DNA of 24,559 nt from JBEKCP01 sp050014815 (GCA_050014815.1 JBEKCP010000018.1:1-24559), one strand, 5' to 3'; counted from the stretch's first letter, positions 1 through 7,704 are shown. The notes: a model not told the origin generated them from the letters alone. Made by a program: numbers and translations.

Positions 1-39
1 CACGGCGGTCGTGACGGCGCGATACTGAACCAGGTAAAT

Positions 40-62
40 GTGGTGAATGCAAAATTCACCAC
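40..62. promoter_or_regulatory. Perfect 9-bp inverted repeat, candidate operator
   Basis: GTGGTGAAT at 40-48 is the exact reverse complement of ATTCACCAC at 54-62, with a 5-base spacer (GCAAA). It ends 13 bases before the preferred start codon of the first gene, where a repressor could block transcription or translation. The TGGT...ACCA half-sites resemble sites bound by FadR-type GntR regulators, but no regulator is encoded in the window. As an RNA it could also form a short hairpin in the leader. The reading frame of the first gene is open through this sequence, so it could instead be coding. Confidence 0.45.
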
Positions 63-75
63 GTGGGACGAGAAC

Positions 76-1221
76 ATGCAGCTTACATCGAGAGAGCGCG
101 TACTGACGGCCCTGGACCACGAGGAGCCGGACCGCGTGCCGCTGTTCATCGGCACCTCCGGCGCCACGACGGTGCTCGGGCCCGGCTACGAGCGGCTCAG
201 GACGCACTTGGGCGTGCGCGGCGGGCCGCTCCGCTGGCTCTCGAAGCCGCTGCAATATACATTGATGGATGAGGAGGTCCTGGTTCGCCTGGGCAGCGAC
301 GGCCGCCCGGTCGGTCCCGGCCCGGCGGAGTCCGCGTTGCGCAGGGAAATCTCGGAGGACTGTACGATCGACGAATGGGGCATCACCTGGCGGCGCGCCC
401 CGGACAGCATTTACTTCGAGATGGCCGGCGCCCCGCTCCGCGGCGCCACCATCGACGACATCGAGCGATACCCCTGGCCAAACCTGACCGCGCCTTCCCG
501 ATTCGCCGGGCTGGCCGAGCGGGCCAAGGCGATTCAGGCGGCCGGCTATGCCGCGGTGCTGGCGACCGGCGTCATCCTGTTCGAGAGGGCTTACATGTTG
601 CGTGGAATCGACGCACTGCTGATGGACATGGCCGCCGACGAGGACTTCTTTACCGCCTTGTTGGTGAAACTGAAGAGCCTGGCGATCCCGTATCTCCGCA
701 CGCTCCTGTCGCACGTCGGCCCTTATGTGGACGTGCTCGTCACCGGCGACGACCTCGGGATGACCGCCGGCCCGATGATGTCGCCGCGAGCCTATCGCCG
801 GCTGATCAAGCCGCACCACGCCGAGCTGCTCTCTGCGATCAAGGAGCACGCGCGGGGCAAGATATTTTTCCACTCGTGCGGGAACATCCATGCGCTCCTG
901 GGCGACCTGGCCGACGTCGGCGTGGACCTGATCAATCCGGTGCAGGTTTCCGCGGGCGAGATGGGCGATACCGCCGGGCTCAAACGGCAGTTCGGCGACC
1001 GGCTGAGTTTCTGCGGCGCGATCGACACCCAATGGGTCATGCCTCGCGGCACGCCCGACGACGTGCGGCGGGAGGTGCGGCGGCGGATCGCCGACCTGGC
1101 GCCGGGCGGCGGCTACGCGGCCGCGGCCGTCCACTGTATTCAACCCGACGTGCCGCCGGAGAACATCGTCGCCATGTGCGAAGAAGTGGCCGTCGCGGGA
1201 CGGTATCCGCTTCGGGTATGA
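76..1221 (+). CDS. Uroporphyrinogen decarboxylase (URO-D) family protein, possible zinc methyltransferase
   Basis: Cytoplasmic 381-residue protein of the URO-D/MtaA superfamily. It opens with the family signature TSRERVLTALDHEEPDRVP. A central stretch (about residues 262-290) carries HSCGNIHALL, giving His266 and Cys268, and a late Cys354 lies in the segment HCIQPDVPPENI. This HxC...C arrangement matches the zinc site of corrinoid-linked methyltransferases such as MtaA, so methyl transfer is more likely than haem synthesis, but this is inference. ATG 76 was chosen because homologues begin just before the TSRERV motif. The frame stays open upstream to the window edge, including GTG codons at 40 and 43, so a longer N-terminus cannot be excluded. 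It heads the + strand cluster. No corrinoid protein is encoded nearby, so the acceptor and substrate are unknown. Confidence 0.8.
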   Translation: MQLTSRERVLTALDHEEPDRVPLFIGTSGATTVLGPGYERLRTHLGVRGGPLRWLSKPLQYTLMDEEVLVRLGSDGRPVGPGPAESALRREISEDCTIDEWGITWRRAPDSIYFEMAGAPLRGATIDDIERYPWPNLTAPSRFAGLAERAKAIQAAGYAAVLATGVILFERAYMLRGIDALLMDMAADEDFFTALLVKLKSLAIPYLRTLLSHVGPYVDVLVTGDDLGMTAGPMMSPRAYRRLIKPHHAELLSAIKEHARGKIFFHSCGNIHALLGDLADVGVDLINPVQVSAGEMGDTAGLKRQFGDRLSFCGAIDTQWVMPRGTPDDVRREVRRRIADLAPGGGYAAAAVHCIQPDVPPENIVAMCEEVAVAGRYPLRV

Positions 1222-1250
1222 GAGCATGAAGACGCATTTAGGCGGGGAAT

Positions 1251-1460
1251 ATGGTTGAAATGAAAATCGTTGCCTTCGGCGAGCTTCTGTTGCGGCTGGA
1301 CACCCGCGGCTTCGAGCGGTTCGTGCAGGCCGAGGCCTTCGCGGCGCGCTACACCGGCGGCGAGGCCAACGTGGCGGTCGCCCTGGCCCAGTGGGGCGCC
1401 CAGACGTTCGCCGTCTCGAAGGTCCCTGCTCACGAGATCGGCCAGGCATGCGTCAACTAA
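1251..1460 (+). pseudogene. Truncated PfkB-family sugar kinase (N-terminal remnant)
   Basis: The 69-residue frame reads as the beginning of a ribokinase/PfkB carbohydrate kinase: FGELLLRL near the start, then the sugar-contacting GGEAN motif, and finally GQAC followed by VN and a TAA stop. It aligns without gaps to the first about 70 residues of the intact kinase at 2139-3182 (FGELMMRL, GAEAN, GQAC), at roughly half identity by eye. It is therefore a diverged paralogue and not a recent duplication. Everything beyond the first fifth of the family is missing, including the GGGD catalytic and ATP-binding region, so it cannot be an active kinase. The aldolase gene starts only 22 bases after the stop, which suggests an old deletion that removed the rest. 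A GGGGA sequence precedes the ATG, so the peptide may still be translated. Confidence 0.8.
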
Positions 1461-1482
1461 CCTGATCGACAGGAATCATGCT

Positions 1483-2142
1483 ATGGCAACAAAGCAAGAG
1501 GTCTTGGCGTCCCTTCGGCAGAGCGGCGTCGTGGCGGTGATCCGCACCGAAACCCCCGAGGACCTGGTGGCCGTATCGCGGGCCTTGCGCGGCGGCGGCG
1601 TCAAGTTCATCGAAATCACCATGACCGTTCCGGGCGCTTTGGAGATCATCCGGGATGCGGCCGCCCAGTTGCGCGGCGCGGACGTATTCATCGGCGCGGG
1701 CACGGTCCTCGACGCGCCCACTGCGCGCGCGGCCATCATCGCCGGCGCGCAGTTCATTGTCGGGCCGGCCTTCGACGTGGAAATGGTGAAGCTCTGCAAT
1801 TCCTACGGCGTCGTCGTCATGCCGGGGGCCTTCACCCCTCATGAAGTCTTCCAGGCGTGGAAGGGCGGGGCCGACGTCGTCAAGGTCTTTCCCGCCGACA
1901 TCGGGGGGCCGGATTATCTCAAGACCATCAAGGAGCCGCTGCCCCAGGTCGAGCTCCTGCCCACCAAGGGCATTGACTTCGACACGGCGGCCCTTTATAT
2001 CAAGGCCGGCGCGATCGCGGTGGGCACCGGCAGTTGCCTGGTGAACAAGGCCCTGATCGCGGCCAAGGACCATGCCCGCATCATGCAGAATGCGGACCGA
2101 TTCACCAGGATCGTTCGCGAAGCCAAAGGAGAAGCAAGGTGA
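1483..2142 (+). CDS. eda: 2-keto-3-deoxy-6-phosphogluconate (KDPG) aldolase family protein
   Basis: Predicted 219-residue class I aldolase, close to the usual length of 205-220. It would cleave a 2-keto-3-deoxy-6-phospho sugar acid (KDPG or KDPGal) to pyruvate and glyceraldehyde 3-phosphate, the last step of Entner-Doudoroff-type routes. Visible motifs are the catalytic glutamate in IEITMTVPGA (Glu44), the GAGTVL phosphate-barrel strand at 71-76, and the Schiff-base lysine in DVVKVFPAD (Lys134). The late glycine-rich loop reads PTKGID in place of the more usual PTGGV, so substrate preference may differ. ATG 1483 was chosen because MATKQEVL is the normal start of the family; the frame is open further upstream but that part is a shadow of the kinase remnant. 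Its stop overlaps the next start by four bases (GTGA), so it should be translationally coupled to the kinase. Confidence 0.9.
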   Translation: MATKQEVLASLRQSGVVAVIRTETPEDLVAVSRALRGGGVKFIEITMTVPGALEIIRDAAAQLRGADVFIGAGTVLDAPTARAAIIAGAQFIVGPAFDVEMVKLCNSYGVVVMPGAFTPHEVFQAWKGGADVVKVFPADIGGPDYLKTIKEPLPQVELLPTKGIDFDTAALYIKAGAIAVGTGSCLVNKALIAAKDHARIMQNADRFTRIVREAKGEAR

Positions 2143-3182
2143 AACAGGTCAAGTCCGACAAGAAAGTGGTGCTGTTCGGCGAATTGATGATGCGCCTCTC
2201 CACCAAGCGGCACGAGCGCCTGGTCCAGGCGAGGGAGTTCGACGTGCTCTACAGCGGCGCGGAAGCGAATGTGGGGGCCAACCTGGCCGGCTACGGCGTT
2301 CAGAGCTGCCTCGTCTCCAGCGTCCCCGACAATGCGGTCGGACAGGCCTGCCTGGCGTACATGCGCCAATTCCGGCTGGACCTCGATCACGTCAAGACCA
2401 ACGGGTTTCGGTTGGGCATCTATTTCGTGGAGACCGGCGCGGCGCAGCGGCCCTCCACCTTCCTGTACAACCGAAAGGGCAGCTCGATCACCGAGCTGCG
2501 CCCCGGCGATTTCAACTGGGACGAGATCTTCGAGGGCAAGCACTGGTTCCACTTTACCGGGATTACTCCCGCCCTGGACGACAGCGTCGCGGAGATCACG
2601 AAGGAAGCCTGCCTTGCGGCCAGGAGGAAGGGCGTGACGGTCAGTTGCGACCTGAACTTCCGCCGAAAACTCTGGTCCCGGGAGAAGGCCCGAAAAGTCA
2701 TGACTGAATTGATGGAATACGTGGACGTCTTGTTCACCAACGAAGAAGAGGCGGCTAGCGTTTTCGGGATCGAGGCGCGGGAAAGCGACGTGCGGGCCGG
2801 GCAAATCAGCCAGCACGGCTACCGCGACGTGGCGGCGCAACTCCATGAGAGGTTCAATCTGAAATACGCGTCGATTACCCTGCGCGAAAGCCGCTCGGCC
2901 ACGGCGAACAACTGGTCCGGCATGCTCTACGACGGGAAGAAGTTCTACACCAGCCGCACGTACCAGATCGACTACATCGTCGACCGCGTCGGCGGGGGCG
3001 ACGCCTATGCGGCCGGGATCATCTACGGGCTGTTGACCGCGCAGGACCTCCAGGAAACCGTCGAGTTCGCCGCGGCCGCGTCCTGCCTGAAACACAGCAT
3101 CCACGGCGATTTCAACCTGGTCTCCTTCGACGAAGTGCTCGCCTTGATGGGCGGCGATGCCTCGGGAAGGGTCCAACGATGA
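2139..3182 (+). CDS. kdgK: PfkB-family sugar kinase, probable 2-keto-3-deoxygluconate kinase
   Basis: Intact 347-residue ribokinase-family enzyme expected to phosphorylate 2-keto-3-deoxygluconate (or a related keto-deoxy acid) with ATP, making the substrate of the aldolase encoded just before it. N-terminal motifs are FGELMMRL (13-20) and GAEAN (40-44). Mid-protein there is DLNFRRKLWS (171-180), typical of KDG kinases. The C-terminal motif VDRVGGGDAYAAG contains the catalytic base Asp288 and the anion-hole glycines. The start is GTG 2139, preceded by AAAGGAG and overlapping the aldolase stop; the frame is open further upstream but only inside the aldolase. The tight coupling supports a kinase-aldolase pair. 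The exact sugar acid is not determined by sequence. Confidence 0.88.
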   Translation: MKQVKSDKKVVLFGELMMRLSTKRHERLVQAREFDVLYSGAEANVGANLAGYGVQSCLVSSVPDNAVGQACLAYMRQFRLDLDHVKTNGFRLGIYFVETGAAQRPSTFLYNRKGSSITELRPGDFNWDEIFEGKHWFHFTGITPALDDSVAEITKEACLAARRKGVTVSCDLNFRRKLWSREKARKVMTELMEYVDVLFTNEEEAASVFGIEARESDVRAGQISQHGYRDVAAQLHERFNLKYASITLRESRSATANNWSGMLYDGKKFYTSRTYQIDYIVDRVGGGDAYAAGIIYGLLTAQDLQETVEFAAAASCLKHSIHGDFNLVSFDEVLALMGGDASGRVQR

Positions 3183-3259
3183 CCGTCGCGAGAGGCCGAT
3201 AAGCGTCAAACGCGAATACTAACCCGACAACGGAACTCGAACTTCAGCAAGGAGAGATC

Positions 3260-4069
3260 GTGAGAATCATTCGTTTTCTGGATGCCAATGAAGTCGTTCG
3301 CTACGGTGCGCAGCAGCCCGACGGCTCGGCGACGCTCATCGAAGGCGACCTTTTCGGCCGCTACGAGGCGACTCGCCGGCCGGCGGACGTGCGGAGGCTC
3401 TTGGCGCCCGTCGCGCCCGCCAACATCCTGTGCATCGGCTTGAACTATCGGCGCCATGCCGCGGAGGGGAACGTGCCGGTCCCGCAGCACCCCGTGCTGT
3501 TTATGAAGAGCACTACCGCCGTGCAGGACCCGGGCGGGCCGATCGTCCTGCCCACGCACCTCGCCAGCCGGGAAGTGGATTACGAGTGCGAGCTGGCGGT
3601 GGTCATCGGGCGGCGGTGCAAGAATGTCGCCCGGGCCGAGGCGCTGAGTTGCGTGCTGGGCTACACCGCGGCCAACGACGTCAGCGCCCGCGACTGGCAG
3701 ACCCGCTGGGGCGGCAGCCAGTGGTGCCGCGGCAAGACCTTCGACACGTTCGCGCCCATGGGCCCCTGCCTGGTCACTCCCGACGAGATTCCCAACCCCA
3801 ACGCGCTCCAGATCAAGACAATCCTGAACGGCCAGGTCATGCAGGACTGGAACACCAGCGACATGATCTTCGACGTGCCGGCCTTGATCGAGTTCCTGAG
3901 CGGCAGCACCACGCTGCTGCCCGGCACCGTGATCCTGACGGGAACGCCGCACGGCGTCGGGATGGCCCGCAAGCCGCCCGTCTGGCTGAAGCCGGGCGAC
4001 ACGGTGAGCATCGAACTCGAGAAGGTGGGCACGTTGACCAACCCGGTTGTCGCGGAGGAGGGCGCGTAG
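3260..4069 (+). CDS. Fumarylacetoacetate hydrolase (FAH) family protein
   Basis: A 269-residue enzyme of the FAH superfamily, which includes hydrolases, isomerases, decarboxylases and dehydratases of diketo or keto-deoxy acids. The metal site is visible: Glu109 and Glu111 in DYECELAVVIG, and Asp140 in GYTAANDVSARDWQ. Other hallmarks are GLNYRRHA near residue 60 and TGTPHGVG in the C-terminal third. In deoxyhexose catabolism this family splits 2,4-diketo-3-deoxy sugar acids to pyruvate and lactate, or dehydrates keto-deoxy pentonates. Either fits a cluster with a short-chain dehydrogenase and an RhaT-type transporter, but the substrate is inferred only. The start is GTG 3260, with AAGGAG five bases upstream. 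The 77 bases before it show no clear promoter. One base separates its stop from the next start. Confidence 0.85.
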   Translation: MRIIRFLDANEVVRYGAQQPDGSATLIEGDLFGRYEATRRPADVRRLLAPVAPANILCIGLNYRRHAAEGNVPVPQHPVLFMKSTTAVQDPGGPIVLPTHLASREVDYECELAVVIGRRCKNVARAEALSCVLGYTAANDVSARDWQTRWGGSQWCRGKTFDTFAPMGPCLVTPDEIPNPNALQIKTILNGQVMQDWNTSDMIFDVPALIEFLSGSTTLLPGTVILTGTPHGVGMARKPPVWLKPGDTVSIELEKVGTLTNPVVAEEGA

Positions 4070-4070
4070 C

Positions 4071-6623
4071 GTGACGAAACGGAATGCGGCAATGACGAAG
4101 ATTCCGGCCGAGCTCAAGAAGGCGGCCCTGCTGCGTCTCTACGAAAAAATGGTGCTCCTGCGGCGGTTCGAATCGACGGCCCAGGAACTCTACCGCGCGG
4201 GCCGCTGGCCGGGGTTCATCCACTTGTACATCGGCGAGGAGGCCACGGCGGTCGGCGTCTGCGCCCATCTTCGCAACGACGACTGGATCACCAGCACGCA
4301 CCGCGGCCACGGTCACGTGCTGGCCAAGGGCGTACCGCCCGGGGTGGTGATGGCGGAGCTTCTCGGCAAGACGACGGGCTGTAGCGGCGGCCGGGGCGGC
4401 AGCATGCACATGTATTGCCCCTCCGTCGGCCTCTTCGGAACGACGGGGATCGTGGCCAGCGGCATTCCCTCGGCCGTGGGCACGGCACTGAGCGCCAAGG
4501 TCCGCGGGACCGACCAGGTGGCCGCGGCGTTTTTCGGCGACGGCGCGACCAATCACGCCGGGTTCCTGGAATCCATCAATTTCGCCGCCGTGCAAAAGCT
4601 CCCGGTCCTTTTCGTCTGCGAGAACAACCTGTACGCCACGCAGACGGCCCTGACCAAGGCCACGGCCAACGTGAGCATTTCGAGCAAGGCCGCCGCCTTC
4701 GGCTGCGCCGGGGTAACGGTCGACGGCAACGACGTGCTGGAGGTGTGGAAGGCGACCCGCGAGGCCGTGGCGCGGGCTCGCGCCGGCGAGGGGCCGACCC
4801 TCATCGAGTCGCTGACCTACCGCTGGTGCGGGCATCACGAAGGCGATCCGCCTTGCGGCGGCTATCGAAGCGAGGAGGAGCTCAACGCCTGGAAGCGGCG
4901 TTGCCCGATCGCCGGCTTTCGGAGGCTGCTGGTTGACGAGGCGCGAGTGGCGTCGGCGGCGGAGTTGGCCGAGATCGACCGCCGCGTCGAGGAGGAGATC
5001 AAGGAGGCGATCCGCTTCAGCGAGGCTTCGCCCGACCCCGATCCGGCGAGGCTCTTCGACCACGTTTACGCCGAGCCGCTCAATCCGCCCATGCCCGCCC
5101 CGCCGCCGGCCGGGGACTGTCCCCATTTTCGGGCAGGAGCGGATACGAGGCAAGATATGGGCGATGTCAGCCCGAAAATGGGACTGTCCCCTTTGCCCGC
5201 GAAGGAAACCGTGCAAAAGGGCTGGCTGGATGCCGTGCGCGACGGCATTGCCGAGGAGATGCGCCGCGATCCGAACATCATTTATCTCGGCGAGGGGATC
5301 GCCGAGCGCGGCGGCTGCTTCGGGCACAGCAAAGACCTGTGGAAGGAATTCGGCGGCCGCCGGGTCATCGACACGCCGATCTGCGAGTTGGCCTTTACCG
5401 GCGCGGCCACCGGCGCGGCGGCAACCGGTTGCCGGGCGGTGGCCGACCTGATGTTCGCCGACTTCATGTTCGACGCCGCCACCCAGATCGTCCACATGGC
5501 CGGCAAGCTGCGCTACATGAGCAATGGCCAGGTCGGCGTGCCGCTCCTGGTGCGTGCGCCGATGGGCATGATCAAGTGCGCTGCGGCACACCACAGCGGC
5601 GCCTATTATCCGGCCTTCGGCCACTGCCCGGGGCTCATCGTGGTCGTGCCCTCCAACCCGGCCGACGCCAAGGGCCTGGTCAAGACCGCCCTTCGCGCGG
5701 GCGACCCCGTGCTCTTCCTCGAACACAAGGCCCTGTTCAGCTCGAAGGGCCAGGTCCCCGTCGGCGAGCACCTCGTGCCCTTCGGGCAGGCCGCCGTCGC
5801 ATTGCCGGGCACGGACCTGACCATTGCCACCTGCGGCCTGCACGTGCGGACGTGCCTGGAGGCGGCCGCGGAGCTTCAGAAGAAGGGCGTCTCTTGCGAG
5901 GTGATCGACCTGCGGACCATTGTGCCCTTGGACGTGGATACCGTCGCCGCCAGCCTGCACAAGACCGGGCGCCTGCTGGTCGTGGACGAGGCGTGGTCGA
6001 TGTTCGGCGTCGGCGCGGAACTGGCGGCCGCGATGATGGAGTGCGCCTTCGACGACCTCGACGCCCCCGTGGCGCGATTGCACACCCAGCGCGTGCCGTT
6101 CCCTTTCAGTCCCGCGCTGGACAACGAGGTCGCCGTAACCGTGCCGAAGGTCGTTGCGGCGGTCGAATCGCTATTGGCCGGCCGGGCGCCGCCGCCCAGG
6201 CATCCCACGGGCCGGCCCGGCCAGGAGGGAAAAAGGGGACAGTCCCCATTTGCCGGAACGGCCCGCAGGGTGCTTCGCACAAATGGGGACTGTCCCCTTT
6301 TTCCGCCGGCAGCGCCGCCGCCGGCTCGGCCGAGCGAGCCGGAACGCAGCATAGGGGCATCCGCGCCGATCATCGCGCCGGACGGCGCGGTGCCCATCGT
6401 CATGCCCAACATGGACCTGACGATCGAAGAGGCGAAGATCGTCCGCTGGACAAAGGCGGTCGGCGAGGCCGTGCGCGCGGGCGAGATCATTCTCGAAGTC
6501 GAAACCGACAAAGCGGTGGTCGACGTTGAAGCCCCGGCCGACGGCCTCCTTGCGAGAATCGTCGCCAACGAAGGGGATGTCGTTCCGCTGGGCCGCCCGG
6601 TGGGATTCATTCAGCCGAATTAG
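4071..6623 (+). CDS. Fused thiamine-dependent 2-oxoacid (or acetoin) dehydrogenase E1 alpha-E1 beta with C-terminal lipoyl domain
   Basis: Single 850-residue protein that joins three parts normally on separate chains. Residues about 10-340 are E1 alpha, with the thiamine-diphosphate motif GDGATNHAGF (Gly156-Asp157-Gly158) and ENNLYATQT. Residues about 378-705 are E1 beta, with DTPICELAFTGAATG and a normal C-terminus. Residues about 772-850 are a lipoyl domain with the attachment lysine in ETDKAVV (Lys814). The expected reaction is decarboxylation of pyruvate, a branched 2-oxoacid or acetoin, with acyl transfer to lipoate. GTG 4071 was chosen because GGAGGAGG lies nine bases upstream; ATG 4092 is a weaker alternative. 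Both interdomain linkers contain palindromic DNA elements read in frame (about residues 348-375 and 720-745). The matching E2 lies four genes downstream and lacks a lipoyl domain. No E3 is present. Confidence 0.88.
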   Translation: MTKRNAAMTKIPAELKKAALLRLYEKMVLLRRFESTAQELYRAGRWPGFIHLYIGEEATAVGVCAHLRNDDWITSTHRGHGHVLAKGVPPGVVMAELLGKTTGCSGGRGGSMHMYCPSVGLFGTTGIVASGIPSAVGTALSAKVRGTDQVAAAFFGDGATNHAGFLESINFAAVQKLPVLFVCENNLYATQTALTKATANVSISSKAAAFGCAGVTVDGNDVLEVWKATREAVARARAGEGPTLIESLTYRWCGHHEGDPPCGGYRSEEELNAWKRRCPIAGFRRLLVDEARVASAAELAEIDRRVEEEIKEAIRFSEASPDPDPARLFDHVYAEPLNPPMPAPPPAGDCPHFRAGADTRQDMGDVSPKMGLSPLPAKETVQKGWLDAVRDGIAEEMRRDPNIIYLGEGIAERGGCFGHSKDLWKEFGGRRVIDTPICELAFTGAATGAAATGCRAVADLMFADFMFDAATQIVHMAGKLRYMSNGQVGVPLLVRAPMGMIKCAAAHHSGAYYPAFGHCPGLIVVVPSNPADAKGLVKTALRAGDPVLFLEHKALFSSKGQVPVGEHLVPFGQAAVALPGTDLTIATCGLHVRTCLEAAAELQKKGVSCEVIDLRTIVPLDVDTVAASLHKTGRLLVVDEAWSMFGVGAELAAAMMECAFDDLDAPVARLHTQRVPFPFSPALDNEVAVTVPKVVAAVESLLAGRAPPPRHPTGRPGQEGKRGQSPFAGTARRVLRTNGDCPLFPPAAPPPARPSEPERSIGASAPIIAPDGAVPIVMPNMDLTIEEAKIVRWTKAVGEAVRAGEIILEVETDKAVVDVEAPADGLLARIVANEGDVVPLGRPVGFIQPN
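5112..5191. repeat. Palindromic element 1, inside the E1 alpha-E1 beta linker
   Basis: Two inverted arms. The left arm begins GGGGACTGTCCCC (5112-5124) and continues ATTTTCGGGC. The right arm begins GCCCGAAAATGGG (5170-5182) and ends with GACTGTCCCC. Bases 5122-5134 pair perfectly with 5170-5182 (13 bp) around a 35-base loop. Each arm also carries a small self-palindrome, GGGACTGTCCC. The right arm has three Gs where the family core has four. The element is translated without a stop as a polar linker. It belongs to the same family as the element at 6228-6304, sharing GGGGAC(T/A)GTCCCCATTT. Confidence 0.85.
6228..6304. repeat. Palindromic element 2, inside the E1 beta-lipoyl linker
   Basis: A perfect 25-bp inverted repeat: 6228-6252 pairs with 6280-6304 around a 27-base loop. 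The left arm contains AAAAAGGGGACAGTCCCC then ATTTG; the right arm is its exact reverse complement, ending GGGGACTGTCCCCTTTTT. It is read in frame, giving sequences such as KRGQSPF and NGDCPLF between E1 beta and a Pro/Ala-rich linker. In RNA it would form a very stable hairpin ending in a U-run, which resembles an intrinsic terminator within a gene. No transposase that could move it is in the window. Confidence 0.92.
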
Positions 6624-6639
6624 GGAAGAAGGACGCCCA

Positions 6640-7704
6640 ATGAACGCCGAAGCAGGCCCCGCACGCGTGCCCGTCAAGGACTTGGAAGACTTCTGCACGT
6701 CGGCCATGCAGCGGGGGGGCATGAACGAGACCGATGCGCGGGTGACCGCCGACGCGCTGGTGACAACCGACACCTGGGGCACCCACACGCATGGGGCCAA
6801 GCAACTCCGGCGGTTGATGAAGAATTTCCGGGACGGGCACATGGATGTCGCCGCGCATGCGGAATTGCTCGGCGAAGGGCCCGGCTGGGCGCGTTTCGAC
6901 GGGCATCACAGCATGCCCATGCCGACCTCCGTCTTGGCCATGCAGACCGCGGTCGAGAAAGCCGGGCGGACCGGGATCGCCGTCAGCACGGTCCTCAACA
7001 GCGGTCACTACGGCGCGGCCGGCTACTACGCCTGGCTGGCCGCGCGCCAGGACATGATCGGCCTGAGTTTCACCAACGTCGATCCGGGCGTGGCCGTCCC
7101 CGGCTCGCGGGGACCGGTGCTGGGCACCAACCCCATCGCCTATGCCGTTCCCGCCGGCCGGGAGCGCCCTGTCATGCTGGACATCGCCACGAGCGTCGTC
7201 GCCGCCGGCAAGGTTTACGCCCAACGCGACCTCGGCAAGCCCCTTCCGGAAGGCTGGGTCGTGGACGGCGACGGACTGCCCACGACGAATCCCAATCTGT
7301 ATCCCAACATCGGCGCCCTGATGCCGATGGCCGGACACAAGGGTTACGGCATCGCCTTGCTCGTCGAGATCCTGACGGGCGTGCTGGGCGGGGGGGCCTT
7401 CGGACGGGACGTGACGAGTTGGGTCATCGGATCGTTGCCCGTCAATCAATCGCACGCCTTCATCGCGATCGACGTTGCCGCATTCGAGCCGGTCGCCGAG
7501 TTCAAGCAGCGGATGGATACCCTGATCCGCCAGATCAGGGATGCGCCCAAAGCCCGCGGCGCCGACCGGATCTATCTGCCCGGGGAGAAGGAATGGGAGC
7601 ACCGGGAGGAATCGCTGGCCCGGGGATTGGACCTTCCGCAGGACGTCCGCGCCAGCCTGCGGGGCCTGGCCGATGATCTGGGCATGAAGACGGGATGGAT
7701 GTGA
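6640..7704 (+). CDS. Malate/L-lactate dehydrogenase (Ldh_2) family oxidoreductase
   Basis: A 354-residue NAD(P)-dependent oxidoreductase of the Ldh_2/YlbC/YiaK family, unrelated to classical Rossmann lactate dehydrogenases. Family marks are DTWGTHTHG (44-52, in the place of the usual DSHG), NSGHYGAAGYYAW (120-132), LDIATSVVAAGKV, and GWVVDGDGLPTTNPN followed by GHKGYGIALLVEIL. Members reduce or oxidise 2-hydroxy acids such as malate, lactate, ureidoglycolate, sulfolactate or 2,3-diketogulonate. Here it probably acts on a sugar-derived 2-hydroxy or 2-keto acid, for example lactate released by the FAH-family enzyme, which is an inference from context. ATG 6640 was chosen because GAAGAAGGA precedes it; the frame is open upstream only inside the E1 gene. 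The 16-base spacing from E1 implies co-transcription. Confidence 0.87.
   Translation: MNAEAGPARVPVKDLEDFCTSAMQRGGMNETDARVTADALVTTDTWGTHTHGAKQLRRLMKNFRDGHMDVAAHAELLGEGPGWARFDGHHSMPMPTSVLAMQTAVEKAGRTGIAVSTVLNSGHYGAAGYYAWLAARQDMIGLSFTNVDPGVAVPGSRGPVLGTNPIAYAVPAGRERPVMLDIATSVVAAGKVYAQRDLGKPLPEGWVVDGDGLPTTNPNLYPNIGALMPMAGHKGYGIALLVEILTGVLGGGAFGRDVTSWVIGSLPVNQSHAFIAIDVAAFEPVAEFKQRMDTLIRQIRDAPKARGADRIYLPGEKEWEHREESLARGLDLPQDVRASLRGLADDLGMKTGWM

Noticed and set aside
1..28. Tail of an upstream gene ending TAVVTARY and a TGA at 26-28
   Set aside because: Eight codons are too few to support a call; the frame of the first gene is also open to the window edge, so the assignment is ambiguous.
3837..6083. 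748-codon open frame on the - strand opposite the E1 fusion and FAH genes
   Set aside because: It is low-complexity and has no motif; the opposite strand has clear E1 and FAH motifs.
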